A stretch of 64,000 nt of DNA from Litomosoides sigmodontis (Eukaryota > Nematoda > Chromadorea > Rhabditida > Onchocercidae): positions 2,207,507-2,271,506 of the forward strand of contig OY718803.1 in assembly GCA_963070105.1 (NCBI GenBank), given 5' to 3'. The translations under genes were made by a program, and so were the position numbers. The notes under the pieces are model-generated. The model searched no databases. It worked only from the letters and a program-made list of their open reading frames with translations, and was not told the DNA's origin. Positions 23,606 to 37,964 of this stretch are shown piece by piece; position 1 is the first letter of the stretch, and each line of letters starts with the position of its first letter.

Positions 23606-26600
23606 TTATGTATAACGATATAAACATGATATAGCTCGAGCAGTTGATAAGCGCACATCAATATCATGATCTTTTAGTAGCAACATTAATCCTGAAAAGT
23701 TATATGTGTACAGATAATAAATCTAAATAATCTAAATGATTTTATAATTTGAAATCAACGATCTGATTTACTGAAATTCCTGAATAAGTAGAACAGCGTC
23801 ATTACATAAAGTCTGTTTCATTTACCAATTTAGCAGTGAATCAATAAACTGGAAAAAGGAAAACTATTGTTCATAAAAACTTATTATTAGAAATAGCATG
23901 TTCGATTCTATAAATTTATGTGCAGAAGAAATTCTTATTGTCCAAAACATGTGAAAATGAAAATCACCGGAAAATATTAATTCTTTCGAGACAGTACTCC
24001 GTAACTGTGGTGTTAATTCAGCCAACAAATAACCCGTCATATGAGCTGCGTTCGAACGAATGCGGGAAGATGTACTTTTGAAGTAGTTATTACAACTTAA
24101 AGCGTAATAATTGATACGATCAGGAAATGAAAAAGCCTAAAAATGGATATTTCATACTGTTTACGAATATATTTTGTTTGTAAAGAAAATTTTCATAAAA
24201 AGGATTCAAATTTAATTACGAAAGAAACATCCCATATTTCCAATATGTCTAGTCTATAGATCAACTTCAATATTAAGAACAGAATATAATACATATATAT
24301 ATATACTCATATCTGAATTTAAATGAAATTAATGTCCCTGTCATTTGGGAAGTTATTATAAAATTACCGAGAATGCTAACTCATTCCGCTGCGCGCATAT
24401 GTCGATAAACTAAACATCATTATGAATGATACTAAAAATAGCTTACTAATCTCACACTGAATTCTTCTAGAAATTGGAGATAATTATGGCACTGTTCATC
24501 AGTTTTCAGGTATCGCTCGATTAACAATGCCAAGCCATTGGAATTTAACAATGAACTAACTGATATGAGGCATCGTGCACACATCTAAAACAAAAGATTT
24601 CTTGAGAGAGAAAAATTTTTTAATTTAGATATTTTCACAAGCATACATCTGAACCATTGAGGAAAAACAAGTTCAGTATATCACAGCTGTGTAGATTGTA
24701 GTAAGTCAAAAGAATAGCTTATCAATCAAATAAAGTTAAAGGATGCACTTCAGTCAACTTTTATCAACTCTTCATGGAGAATTGTACAATTCCTACCAAA
24801 CCGATATTTTGACAACCGACATTATAAATTTCTGACGGCATCTTGAAATAATGAATGCGATATATAGAATCAAAAAGAATTCGTACACTTATTCGTAGAT
24901 TTTAAGAATTCAAAAATTTCACAAAGTTGAAACTACTACCTGTTTTACTTGATCCTCTTCATCATTCAAATGTAAAACAATTGAAACAATATTTATAAAT
25001 AATTGTTCGCGATATTCATCACAACTACCCACTCGTTGACCTAACTCGCGAAATAAACTGAAGGACACAGCGCGGAGAGCACTACTTTCCTAAAATTGAT
25101 GCACGCTGGTTTAGCAATATTTATTTGCTTCTTTTTTGTAAAATAATATATTTGAGTGGAAAGGAGATATTTTGCAAACTGTTCATCCGAACAGACTTAG
25201 CACACATAAAGTTGAATGTTTTTAGGAAATGAGTAGAAATTTAGATACTTTTTCAAAACATGGTCGTAATTTCAACAATACAATCGACAATATATTCTCC
25301 AGATGTGCATTCGGCACACGTGTAGAAAGTTTATTGAGTGCGTTAACTGCTTCCATTGCAACCTGAACAATATACCTTGACAAAATATAGTAAAATTGCA
25401 AGTTGAAGAAAGAATGCATGTCTTGAAAGAAAACGCTTTATAATTCAGAAGTTGTTTAAGCATGACAAAAATAATAACTCAATTATGAAATGCAATAAAG
25501 AAAAGCACTAGAAAATACACAGATGAAAGTGATATCTTAAAAACATAATTTTTAACTTAAAAAAAATAAAAAGTACCTCATCTCGGCAATCACCACTATC
25601 ATCTAATCCTGCCATCGCTGCTTGTATTGCATACGATGAATATTTGTTTAAAATTGCATCACTACAGCACGCCAAATCACCAAGTCCGCGTACTGCTAAC
25701 TAGAAATTGAAAATTTTCAAAAGATGTGTATTCAAAAAATTGGGATATGACCACTATTCATTATTCCTATCAAATTTTTATAACTTACCTTTCGAATTTT
25801 TAAATTACGATCATCCTGTGCTTTCATTAGGTTTGCAATTACAATCTCAATAAGCTTATTATCAACTTTTTCTTCTTCATCCGGACATCTAAAAAGGAAG
25901 TAGATTATAGATCAACGAATCATTAATAATTAACAGATATTATCGACTAACTAGAATTTCGTGGTACTGGAAACTGAGAAATAACTCATAAATTTTAGTG
26001 TAGAAAAAGGAGCAATAATGATAAATACCGCTTCGTTAAAGCAGATAAAACCGCTGCAGCAGCAATACGATATGCATCACTGGGAGACTCCATACGACGT
26101 ATCATCAATGTTACGAGTGGCCGAATCCATTCAGGGCGATGTTCACTTAGTGATCGCGTTAGAACAGCTATCTGTAAAATCAGAGAGGCAAGTTAAATAT
26201 TGCATAAAAGTAGTGATAAAATATACTAGGGGACCTTAATTTCTTTGTGTAATTATTCCGGTGAAAAGAAAAAAGCACGGATATTTATCACAGGAAGTTG
26301 TACTGGTAATTTTAAGACAGGCTAAAAACTATCGAATCTATACTGAAAACTAACACCATTCGTAAAATTCAACGTATCAACACAGTCGCTCCAAGCACGT
26401 TCTGAATTCATCTCTTCAACGATAGCATCATCAACTGTTCGTAAGAACAAACTTCGCAAAGCCTGAGATGCCAGAGCAGCGGGTGTAGATGATATTCGAC
26501 GCAATTCCGGGGTGATAATCAATGATTTTGCTCCTAAACTTGAAGAATAAGATCCAACAATATTTTCCGAGAAAAGAATAACATGGAATAAACAGATATC

Positions 26601-29600
26601 TGATCCAAAAAAGAGAGTACAAGCTGGCTTGAAGAATTAAAAAAAGAAGCATACGCTGGTAATTTTATATGCTAAAAATAACGCGAACAATTAATAGGAA
26701 ATCTTACCATCTTTTTCCTTCAGTAACACTGGATAGTGAGTATCAACAACAGCAGCAAGAAACTGTAGCAGAGCTGCTAAAATATTTGGAATTCTCTTGC
26801 ATAGTTCCAATTCTGGTCTACCAGCCTGAAATACAGGAACAATAACACCTGCTATTAGTTTTTGGTTATTTCCGAAAAAAAAACAGCTGGGAATTCGATT
26901 GCGATCTAATTAGGATCATTTTTTTTTTATTTGGTGGTAGTAGCTGTGGAAGTTTGGTTGAAACACTGGAGGGGAAAATCAAACTCGCGCTACTGAAACA
27001 TAAGAGATTTTTGCATGACGAAATATGGAGTAAAAATTATCAGTACAATTTCATCAGATAATAGTCTTGAACATGATGATCCTGAAAAGCAAATCATAAC
27101 AAGCATTACCTTAATGATCTCCGTAATAGATGCTGCTAATGCACAAACTTCAGGTTTCACAATTTTTGCTGATGATCCAGCACCGATATCCAGAATTTCA
27201 AATGGTACTTCGGATGTTTCTGATGAACTACATCCATTTGTTATCAATTCCAACAAATAATCAGCAATCATCGGAAACAAAGAATGATCATGCGACATTG
27301 TATGCCATGCATCAATCATTGAGCTAAATAAGCAAAACGAATAAATGCAGTTTTTATTTTAGAAAGGAAACCAAAAAATTTCCTGTATATCACCATAAGG
27401 ATAAAAAAGATAAAAAATCCGAATTTCTTTAAACTTAAATCATTTACAAGTTATTCGTGCATGTGTACATATCCTAAGCATAGTTATTTCAAATCTGCTT
27501 ATCCTAAAGTTAAAAAAATTTCACTATTTGCTTGTCCTTTTTAATCTCAGATAAGCAGATTATATAAAACCCTACTTTGAGATCCAAAGTTTTTTAATAC
27601 ATACACTGAATAAGGTAGTGGTCTAGCCAACATGACATCAACACATGCATATAGTTGATGATGTGCAAATGCTATTAAAGCTGCGAGTAAATCAGTATAT
27701 GTTTGAACGCATGCATGTATATCCGGCAATTTATTTAATAATGTTGTGACCAAGGTATCAGCCTGGAAAGCAAAAATCACCCTCTTGTCTGACTTTTAAT
27801 ATTTCGAATTTCAATTTTTTTTTCAAAAGCAACTAAAAATTAGTCTCAAAATCTTTGAAAGGATTGGGAAAAGGAATCCTTCCGAAATAAGTAAATAAAT
27901 ATGTTACCTCAGCAGAAAGAGTATCACCTCGATGTGCTAATATACTGGTAAGTAACTGAGCGGCTGCAGAGCTGACCTGACTCTGGCGATCATTTAACAT
28001 GCCAAACAAACCTGATATGTATGTTTGTATTTGGGATTGTGGTAAACGGCTGTCAATAATCTGTAAAAATCACAGTTTTAAAAAAATGAGAAAATAGGAA
28101 ATAAAACTGATTATAGTTTATATGGAAAAACCTTAAGATTATGCCATAACTGATGTAGTATGAAAATAAAAACCTCTATAGTTTGATACACTGGCCAAGT
28201 GAAAAAAGAGCTTGACAAAATCCATACTTACGTCAGCCATAACTTTTATTGCTTTACGTGAAAGCATTCCTTCCAGCTTGCCTTCATCACCAAGATGCTC
28301 AGAGATAAATACCGTTGGGTCAAACATGGTGCTATCGACAGTATCTCGGGCAAGACCTAAAACATAACTATTATATTCCTAATAATTATACGATGTAGAG
28401 TTATGCCGAAATAACTAAATGCTCCATGCAACTCTTCTGAATTGCTAAAACAAATTTAGTGACCTTTATAAACATGGGCTAGTCGAAATGTCCAATATAC
28501 AGCGCGCAGCGCAGCATGACGAACGCCATATAATGAATCAGCAATTCGCGGAACCAATCGAGCTAGCAATGACGACATCGGACCAAACTCACTTGCACGC
28601 TAAATAAAAAACCAAGTGGTAAAATCGAGAAATAGTAGATTAAAACATATTCTAATTTTACTATTTTAATATCATTTGCCTATCATTAGCCATGGATTAT
28701 TACAGTTTATCAGAATTAAAAGAACACAACCTATAGTTCATTACAATCATGAATAATGATGCTAGATGATGTCAAACAAAATAACCCAAAAATTCGTTCT
28801 CTTATATCATTCCTTTTTATATAAGTGTTCTTAGTGGAAAAGCGGGTACAAATCACTTACACCAAGAGCAAAATCAGTAGCATGATTGAAGTAAACTGTA
28901 AGAACACGTAATGTAGTGTCGACTGCCCGTAAGCGCTCATGGCCGGCCGCTGAGGCATAATACGGTTGACAAAGCTGCAAGATACACAACAATCAATTTT
29001 ATATACACTTGATACCTTCGCCTGAATTGAAATTTCGTCTGATTAAGTCAAGAGATATATCAAGATAAATCAAGAGAATCGCTAATTTTTCTAGTCCTCT
29101 TTAGCATTTTCCTCTATTTTAGCTAAGAACCAAAAAATTTTTTAGTTAATATTTCTTTTATTATTTGTTGATTCATTTTATATTTTAAGACAACACCGTA
29201 ATAGTGTTAACTAACAAGAATAAGTTAATTACGTAGATTTGTCGAGAACTTAATTTACATTAACACTGAAGCAACAAATTGAGGATTTCAAAAGCTATCA
29301 CAAAGCTAAACTTAAATAGATTATAAAGTAAAAAACAGACTATAAAACAAAGCTAAACTTAGATTATATAGATTATCAATCAAGCAAACCTTCAGCAAAT
29401 GAGTAACGGTTCCAACCACCGCTTTTTTCTTCAATATTTGCTCGACTGCCGCGTGATACTGATTTATTGTAGCCTCCATCATCGTTGAACTTTCATCATC
29501 GTTAATCTACAAATAAATCTCTTGTGCAAAACTTTGTGCTGTAACCCAATGTAGAATTACTATTTCTTTTTTTAAATTTCTTTGAAAAGCCAAAAACTGC

Positions 29601-32600
29601 TCGGAAAATTTTCGCACAGCAACAAACATACCAATTAAATACATTTCGAAATAATAAAAATTTCCGAAACAAAAACATTTGCAAAAAATATATAAGGCTT
29701 CTAACAGTTTTATCATTCTAATTTTATGTTGAACTAATTTTAACCCAACTCAGTGACTAAGCTTCATTTCCATGATTTATTGAATATATTAAAATGAATA
29801 CATTGCCGTCCAACGCAAAAGCATGAAAACAAAATCAACAACGACGTACAGATTCTTTAACAAAAGAATTCTAATAAATGACCGTCTAATCAATATGAAA
29901 AATGCTAACAGTTTTGAGGCCACTTCGTTCACGGCATAAAGGGAATGTATAATTTGTTAGGACGTAACAAATCTGCCATATATCATCATCGGATATGGTT
30001 GGTTCCAGTGCACTGAATTATATCAATCAGGAAAGTACCAAATCTAACAGAAACATTTTTATTTCCGGCAACAATCATTTAAATTTTCATATTTGAAGAT
30101 AATAGTTTAATGGAATGGAACAATAGCAACACCAATATCTTCTGAGCACAATAACTACAGTCAATAGGAAATGTCAAAATCAGAATCGTTGAATTACAGT
30201 AAGTTGCTACAAAAAAATTAAATTGCAACTAACACCAAAGCAGCAACCGCTTTACCAGCGAGTAACCTTACAGAATTCGACAAGGTTTCCGGTGATTCCA
30301 ACTCAATATAATCCTGAAATCAGGCAGTTATGATGAAAAATTATAATTTCAGAAAATGAGCAAAAGCAATTTCCAAGAAACAAATTCTTCAATGAACTGC
30401 TGTAACTGATACCTCTAGCAACTTCATGTACATCGACAAGCAGTAGTAGCTGAGAACAAAAGATAAAAAATCACTAACTTTAATGTAATTCAAAAGTTCT
30501 GTACGACATTCCAAATGATATTCCGTAACGAGATGTGTCGGACCGACTGAGACCGCAATTAAATATATTGTTTCCAACAAAGCTTCCCGAACCACTACTT
30601 CCTGCTAAAACTTATTTCATGTGCACTCCAGCAATGTTCACCTTCATAAGAACCACACCTCCTTCTCTTTAGTTATCTAGTCCAACATCCTACTTAATCG
30701 CCTGTTAGCACTACGGATCACGATTGCCCATAGAAAATAATGTGATTTTGACACAAACCGAAGAAAATTTCATACATTAAGTAAATTGTTGACAGTAATC
30801 ATTTAAAGCTTTTTCAAAGAGTGTTTGAAAGTTAATTTTTTTGGAAAAAAATACTATTCATTTACAAAAAGCAATTTCTGCATGATTAAGGCAACGTTTG
30901 ATGAGCAAAGGCAAACTAAGTAAAAGAGAATAAAAAAATTAAAAAAGCAACTTTTGAATTTTCCAAATATCGTCGTAAAAACACAAGCACAGTCTGCTCC
31001 AGTCTTTGCGTGACGACATCCGTTGGACAGTAATAAACTACATGACCTAAAAAATTATGATAAAAGTTTTGCTTTTTAAAAATTATTCTGAGAGAATGTC
31101 GAAAATAAAGTCATACCATAGCTAAGCATGATAGTGGCACGTAAATTAACCATTTCTTGATCACTGTATTGTTTGTATGGCAGCGAATCCTAAATTCTCA
31201 TTCAATTTTCGAACTTTACCGTACTAAAACAACAAGAGAAAAGTTTAAAAAAATAAGTATCTGACCAGTACGGAACAACCACAGTTCTTAAAATGATTTT
31301 CTAGAAAACGCGAATTTCAATTTTTTTTTGAATTTTGCTTTTCTATCAATAAATTTTTATTAAGCACCTCACAATCTCTTACCTTAATAAACCCAAGTAA
31401 TCCGGAGCTTTTCTTAAGATTCTCCCATTTAGCAATATTTTCCAGCTCTGTGAGCACTAAATCGGTATGCGTAGTAGCGCAGTATCCAGTCGCTTGAGCA
31501 CAACCTGCACGTTCAGCTTGTTGTGCATGAAGTGTTGAACGGAACAGCAAAACAAGATGGTCAACAATAAAACTCGTATTTGTTGACAGCGCCAATACAC
31601 CACCCAGGCAACGCATTAGAAATGCCTGAAAATCAACAGTTACTTCAAAAACCAACAAAAAATTCAATGAAAAAGAATATATGGTTGTATCACCGCTCCA
31701 ACTTTATGTTCCGAGAAGTGCTTTCAAAGTAAAAGTAGATTGGATCATAAATTATCAAACTTAAACTAAATTAAGTCAATGCAACGTCAATGCAACGTGG
31801 ATAATCGGCATCAGTAGATACTTTTATTTACCATTTACGAAGAAAGAGCCAATCACTAAAACAATGCAAGAAACAACATGAATCGGAACCTAACGCTTTT
31901 TTTTTCAGGTTTCCATAAGTCTTTTTATATGGCGAATGACAATTCATATGCATAACAAAAGAAACACTAACTTTTTCTTCAGGCGCATCACCATATAAAT
32001 TGAACTGTTTGCCCATAGCAGCTGCAAGTGCACATCGCCATTCACCATCGTTCACATTTTTTGCACATAGATCTAACAAATCGAGTATATGTGCATGCCA
32101 TCGCGCAATACGTGTAAGACGAAGCTCACAAACCGCACTGCTACCTCCTTCCATGGTATTGTTGACGGTACCGGGCGGTGATAAACCTAAAAAATTACGA
32201 TAGCAAAACTGAAAGTCAAAACTAAAAATTAAAAAAATTTTGAGTTGCGCTACTATTCCTAGTCCCTTCTTCATAACTTGGGAAAATAATTATTTATTCC
32301 CAATTAATTACTCCTATTACCTCAAGAAAAAGAGGATTGAAGTACTTATAAAACTCACTTTGCAATACAATGATTAATTCATCGCAACGTTTCGGCAAAA
32401 TATCACGCAGTGAATTATGAAACCATGGTGCGAGAATACTTAGTAGTCCTAACGCTTCTGTGGCTCGTTTTGAAAGTACAGAACTAAGCGGTGCATTATT
32501 CGTACATGTTATAAGTCGTGCAAATACTTGAAGATTCCCGGCAACGTGCGCTGCAAGAAATGCTAAGTGCTGCACAAATGTGATATAGTTATGCTACCAA

Positions 32601-35600
32601 CATCATAAGTGATCCGAATTCTTCAGTTGCAACATATCTCTTCTATTCTACCTAATACTAATAAATGATCTTTTTTGTCAGAAATGTTACAATACATTAT
32701 CCGTTACTTACGGCTATCGAAACCAGTCTTAAAATCCAGTTTTTCTCCTGTTTCAATCGTTCGTTCGGCAAGAATCCTAATACACTTGACGATATCCGTC
32801 ACTGCGATGTTATATTCTTGCAAGCAAATGAATTCGAATAAATATGGCCAAAGTAACTGCAAATAAAGGAAATTTAAGAAATTTAGAATTTTTTATATTA
32901 AAAGACTCAATCAATTATTTTTGATTCAATCAACTAACACTGTTAGCAGTGGAAGATGTTTTTGCTATCGTTTGCAATGCTTGTCCGCACTGCGCCCGTA
33001 GATGTGTCGCGCTATCTGCTGCTTCCATTTCTGACGACAAGAATGCTTTCTTAACCTTAAAAACTATTACATTAATCTATTCCTTTTTAGAATAAAAAAT
33101 TTTGTAAAATTTAAGATATCATTTCTATCAGTTTATTGGCATATCCTTAATGCATCCAGGAATATCATAACATATGGAATTCACTTTCTTCCACAATTAT
33201 TTGTTCTTAACAAGCTTTCACTTTCTTCTCCTAGTGTAATCCCAGTCCAAATAAAACTTAAAACAATGTTAGAGACGATTATTTCTATTAGTTCATCCAT
33301 GCACAGCTGAACTTTAATATGTACAACGAACCACACAAACTTAAAAGAACTGCAAAATAGCTCAGACAGCAAGTTATGCGAGGGAAGAGGTTTTCTTTGT
33401 TAATTTAGTGCTGATCAATCTTAATTTACACACATGAACACGCAGTACAGAATAGACAAGTCACCTTCACATACTTGAAAATAAAAAGATGTTAATTCTT
33501 TCGCCTTTATATGCTTATTAAATTATGGAAAATTGCTTAAAAATTGTTCTTTTTTTTACCCAGTGATAAAATAAACTGATATTAAAGACATTTTTTTATT
33601 CTCATACATAAGAAAATCTTAATATAAAAAAGATGAAAGTTGAAAATTTACCATTTCGCCATCTTGAACGATAAGATTTTTCACTAAGAATATAATCACA
33701 TTATTACCACCTTCCACATCAATATATTCATGATCAGCTAACGCCACACACAATTGACACATTGCCTTTTTAACTCGAATACTTAGTAATCCTTCACTGC
33801 CAGCAAGTAGCATTGGCTTTAAACCAAGAATTACCAAAGAACGTTTGTCATCCACATATGGTCCTAAATCTGTTATTCTAAATGTTTAATCAAACCTAAG
33901 CGTTATCATAATCAAGTAGATTGTGTTAGCCCTAAGAGATGAATATAAAACAATTCTCCATGTCTAACGACACTATAATAAGCAAATATTACTATATAGT
34001 TAAATAATAGAAATTCTATGCCACAAAAGTTATAATTTTTCTACGTAATTCTTTCATTTATGATGGTCGTTAATCACAAATTTAAATTACCAGCTGAATT
34101 AAGAAGATGTCTGAGAACATTGATAGCACCCAGTTTTGAACCATCCTGTACATTTTGCATTTTGTGCAATAAATAATATACTATTTTGTCGGCAAAACGC
34201 GTTGCTGAAACGCATAAAACAATTAATGCAAACTGGAAACATATGTAAGCCAAGAAAAAAAGGTGCATACAATTTCAATTTTTTTCAAAGAGAATAAAAA
34301 TTAGAAATTTCAAAAGGCATTTCAAAAAAGAATTTTTGCTTCCCTATACTAATTTTCCCTTTCTGATTTATGCGTACAAATGCAAAATTTACTGTTTTGA
34401 AAGATCTGAAGAAACTAATCGCTTAATAATTAAAAGCTACTAAAAAAAAATGCAAGGGAAATAAATAAAAAAGACTGAACGTGGTAAGGGAAAAGCCCTC
34501 ATAGTGTTGACATCTCATATAATAATGTAGAAGGATGGAATAGGATGCACTAACTGATACAACAAAGATGCGATTTTAGAAATGAAGTTTAACTCTTCCA
34601 GTGATACGTGCGGTGCAAATTATTCACCCTTTCGTGCGTGAATTAAAAAAGTCATTCAGAAGTTCCAAATGACCCTTACATCTAATGCCAATCTAACTGT
34701 AACTCTCTTTTCAGCACAATTTTGAATCAAGCTCAATGTACACTGTCATAGTTAAGAATATTTGATAGAAAAATTTCTTCGCACATTACTAAATGATAAA
34801 TAATTTACTGGATTCAAAAAATATGACGCTAGAGAACAAAAATGACCATATATCAGACGATCAGACAAAATCAAAAAAATATTTACAGCACAAAAACGTG
34901 TGTGATGAGTGATGATTGTTAACATAAGGAAAGCAAAAAATTAGCTAGAATTAGAAAATTAATCCCAGTCAAAGTTCCGTAAAATTTGCTAGTAACAGTC
35001 AGACATAATTTCTAACCAGCAACATGAAAGCAACGAAATGCTTCGCTTTGATTGCGCATTGAAATATTTGAAGCGACAGTTTGCTCAGCAACGGAATACA
35101 CCAGAGGGAACAAAGCGTTCAAGATATCTTCCAAATATGCATCCAATGGGCAGCTTTCATCAGCACACGCCGATTCCAGAAAACGACACAAGCCCTGTAG
35201 TAGGAAAGAAATAGGAATGTCGTAATCGTAGTGGAAACAGAAGAAAGATATGCAATAAAAATTTTGAAAATAAAATGAGGGTTTCATGAATTTGAAAGAT
35301 GTGAGCAATATCTTAATGTTCCGATTATTCAACATTATTTCTAAGAATGAAATATTACAAATGAGGAGATCACACAGAATCAAATAAGCGTGCCTATCAA
35401 AGCATGAGATTGAGGGGAAAGGTGACATCCCGCATGGTTCCATCACTAGTAATTCTCTCGATCAGCATTTAAAAAAATGAATAAAGAAATAAAAATACCT
35501 GCGTTACAAGATGCTGGTTTGTATTAATTTTCCGGTGTAAATTCAGAAACATTGGTACTAGCCTTCTTATTTCATCTGTTAAACGTTTTGGTGAGATCAT

Positions 35601-37964
35601 CAGACATAATTCCCCGATGCAATTAGCAGCCTCGGCTCGAACCTAAGTTTGAATCGGCTTTCGTAGTGCATCATAAGCAAACAATTCATTATAAAAAAGG
35701 GTATTAAAACGCCCAATAATCAAACACGTGTGACCTAACTACCACGACGAAGTACAAAAATCAAACTTATACGTCAATTTTTGCTTCATAAGTTATTTTC
35801 CTAGTTTTCAATAGGAAAAACTTATCCTCCAAAGCGATAGTAAGATTTACTTTAACGTCTTTAGCGCTTAGCCAACTAAATACTGGATCATATGCCAACT
35901 CCATTTGATCAGTATAATTCTTCTGTACACTTTTTGGTTCACCACATGTCTGAGTTCCACACTTCTTAAGAATGAAATAATTAATTAATAAGTCAAACAA
36001 AATAGACACTTGCATTACTTTCCATAAAATGATTCTATAAAATCGATGCTTCAAAATATCAAAATAGGACGACATTTATTTATAACTAGAAATCATGCTG
36101 AAAACCTTTTCACCATTATACCAGTTAAACTTTACTTGTTCATCTCCAATAGTATCAGCGACACTGTAGTTATTATCGTATCCGGTTTTTGTAACATTTG
36201 AAGCAGACACATATTCACGAACTGATTCGCAAAATGTTCGTAAAGCATGCGCCCATGCATATCGATGTATGTCCGTTTTTACGTGAGGTAAAACAGAAAT
36301 CACACGCGATAAGACATCTGTCAGAAACGGCACGAATCCAATTGCTTCAAAAATGCTAACATAAATCCCTCGAAAATGATGGAGAGAAAGAAAAAAATTA
36401 AATGTAATGGATAATTCACCATTATGTTCAGCAACATTTGACAGTGTTAAAACGATAAACCGATGAGGCGAAGAAGTTTGGCCTGGCGGAAATTTCTGGA
36501 GCAATGCTTCCATCACATGTCCAACAAATCGGCTTCTCTTTGCCAAAGTAACCAAAACATTGCAAGCGGCTTGTGGCCAGTCATCGCTTTCCTGTACTTG
36601 AATGTTGGACAGATAAAACCACATAGTATAATTAAATCATACTGTATTTTTTAAAATGTTACAGCATGTATTAAGGAAATATATGATTGTTTGTACACAT
36701 CATTGCAGAAATCACGCAAACTAAAACTTACAGCAACATATTAAATCACATTTTATCATCTTCCATAAGGCATGAAATGCTCCAAGAGGGCACTAAATTA
36801 ATGTAATTTCGAACTCACTGTGAGAGAAAATATTTGATTTTGGTGTTCACAATGCCAAAAACAACTTAAATTATAATTTTTAAAATGGCAATAATTATCC
36901 GGATAATTAACAATCTTTTATAGAATAGAATCCGAAACACACCTTTGAAAGCGTCATTTCTTGCGTGGCAAGATTTATAATCAGTAATGCCTGCTGCTCA
37001 TCTAAATCTTGTGGTGTTTGATTCTCAAGAACCCGGTTCACTGACGATAATACGAAAGCTCTATTTTGCCCTGTGAGCTGAAAATCGAAATGGTATAAAA
37101 TTTATGCTCTAAACTTAAGACTGGAATAAAATCTAAATTCCGTAAACAAACATTATCGAATAGTAAGAAACCAAGTAGCGCTTTTTACACTGATTTGAAA
37201 ACACACTGATTGATTTAATAAGTTTAAAAACATTGCTTGATAAGTTCAAAAAGAACATGCATGTAACAAGTTTACCGAAACACTGAAAGATTTATAAAAA
37301 AGTAACTATCAAATGTGATAGTATCCTCAAATTCAAATTAAAATAAACATTCTATATACCTTGCTATGCTGCATCAAGTAAGTATATGCAGCAGAAAAAA
37401 AAACCGTAGATTGTTCGATTCCAATTTTACTGAGCGATTCCGCAACATCTTCCCGGGACACTTCTACATTACCTAATGTTACCGCACAATCAAACATTGC
37501 CATTACCAAATCTATAAAGATACATTTAATTAAACTTTCCGAATCTACGACATCTATCCATTTTAGATGGTTATAATAAATAAAATTAGGATTACACAAA
37601 TGAACAAACGATTAAGTAAAAAATAATAAGGAACAAAGAATAACATGTTCAGCACAAGTCACAGATAGATACCAGTAAATATGTAACATGTAAGTATATA
37701 TAAGCTAATGAGAATTATGAATCCATCAAATAAATAAGGGAATAAATGGACGATCATTAAATGCGCAAATAGTTTAATTGATTGCTGAAGTGGAATAAGA
37801 TTGAAATAATTAAATGAAAGCAAAAAGCAGAGTAAGGGATTGAATAGAGAGTAGGTTCAAAATAAGTAAATAACGATATGAACAAATTTGTAAACTAAAC
37901 GCTATCAAATTCAGTAAATACCTTGAAAAAAAATATAAAAATTACCTTCAAACGTTTGAACCAT
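23606..37964 (-). CDS. MROH1: Maestro heat-like repeat protein 1 (MROH1/HEATR7A) homolog
   Basis: Large alpha-solenoid of HEAT repeats; the family's function is poorly defined. Assembled as 38 exons with every phase consistent, 1752 residues (human about 1640), from MVQTFEDLVMAMFDCAVTLG to ISCLYRYT. Exon bounds in gene order: 37946-37964, 37360-37511, 36943-37077, 36420-36591, 36106-36368, 35851-35964, 35499-35642, 35017-35194, 34091-34204, 33652-33863, 32939-33055, 32712-32856, 32359-32550, 31972-32186, 31383-31625, 31117-31189, 30952-31046, 30479-30601, 30234-30313, 29910-30012, 29390-29506, 28861-28974, 28464-28599, 28232-28356, 27908-28060, 27605-27762, 27110-27323, 26708-26825, 26355-26533, 26029-26171, 25789-25888, 25577-25699, 25249-25362, 24940-25089, 24456-24584, 24368-24409, 23968-24136, 23606-23691. 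Landmarks shared with human MROH1: ATQEMTLSK, INVLRHLLNSA, VLWPYL-like LLWPYLFEF, VREALLETI, VRGLGDLA and a final LLLKDHDIDVR. Exon 6 could start 35964 or a few codons later. Confidence 0.92.

Noticed and set aside
26018..26239. Plus-strand 73-codon frame
   Set aside because: Lies over MROH1 exon 30 and is its antisense shadow.
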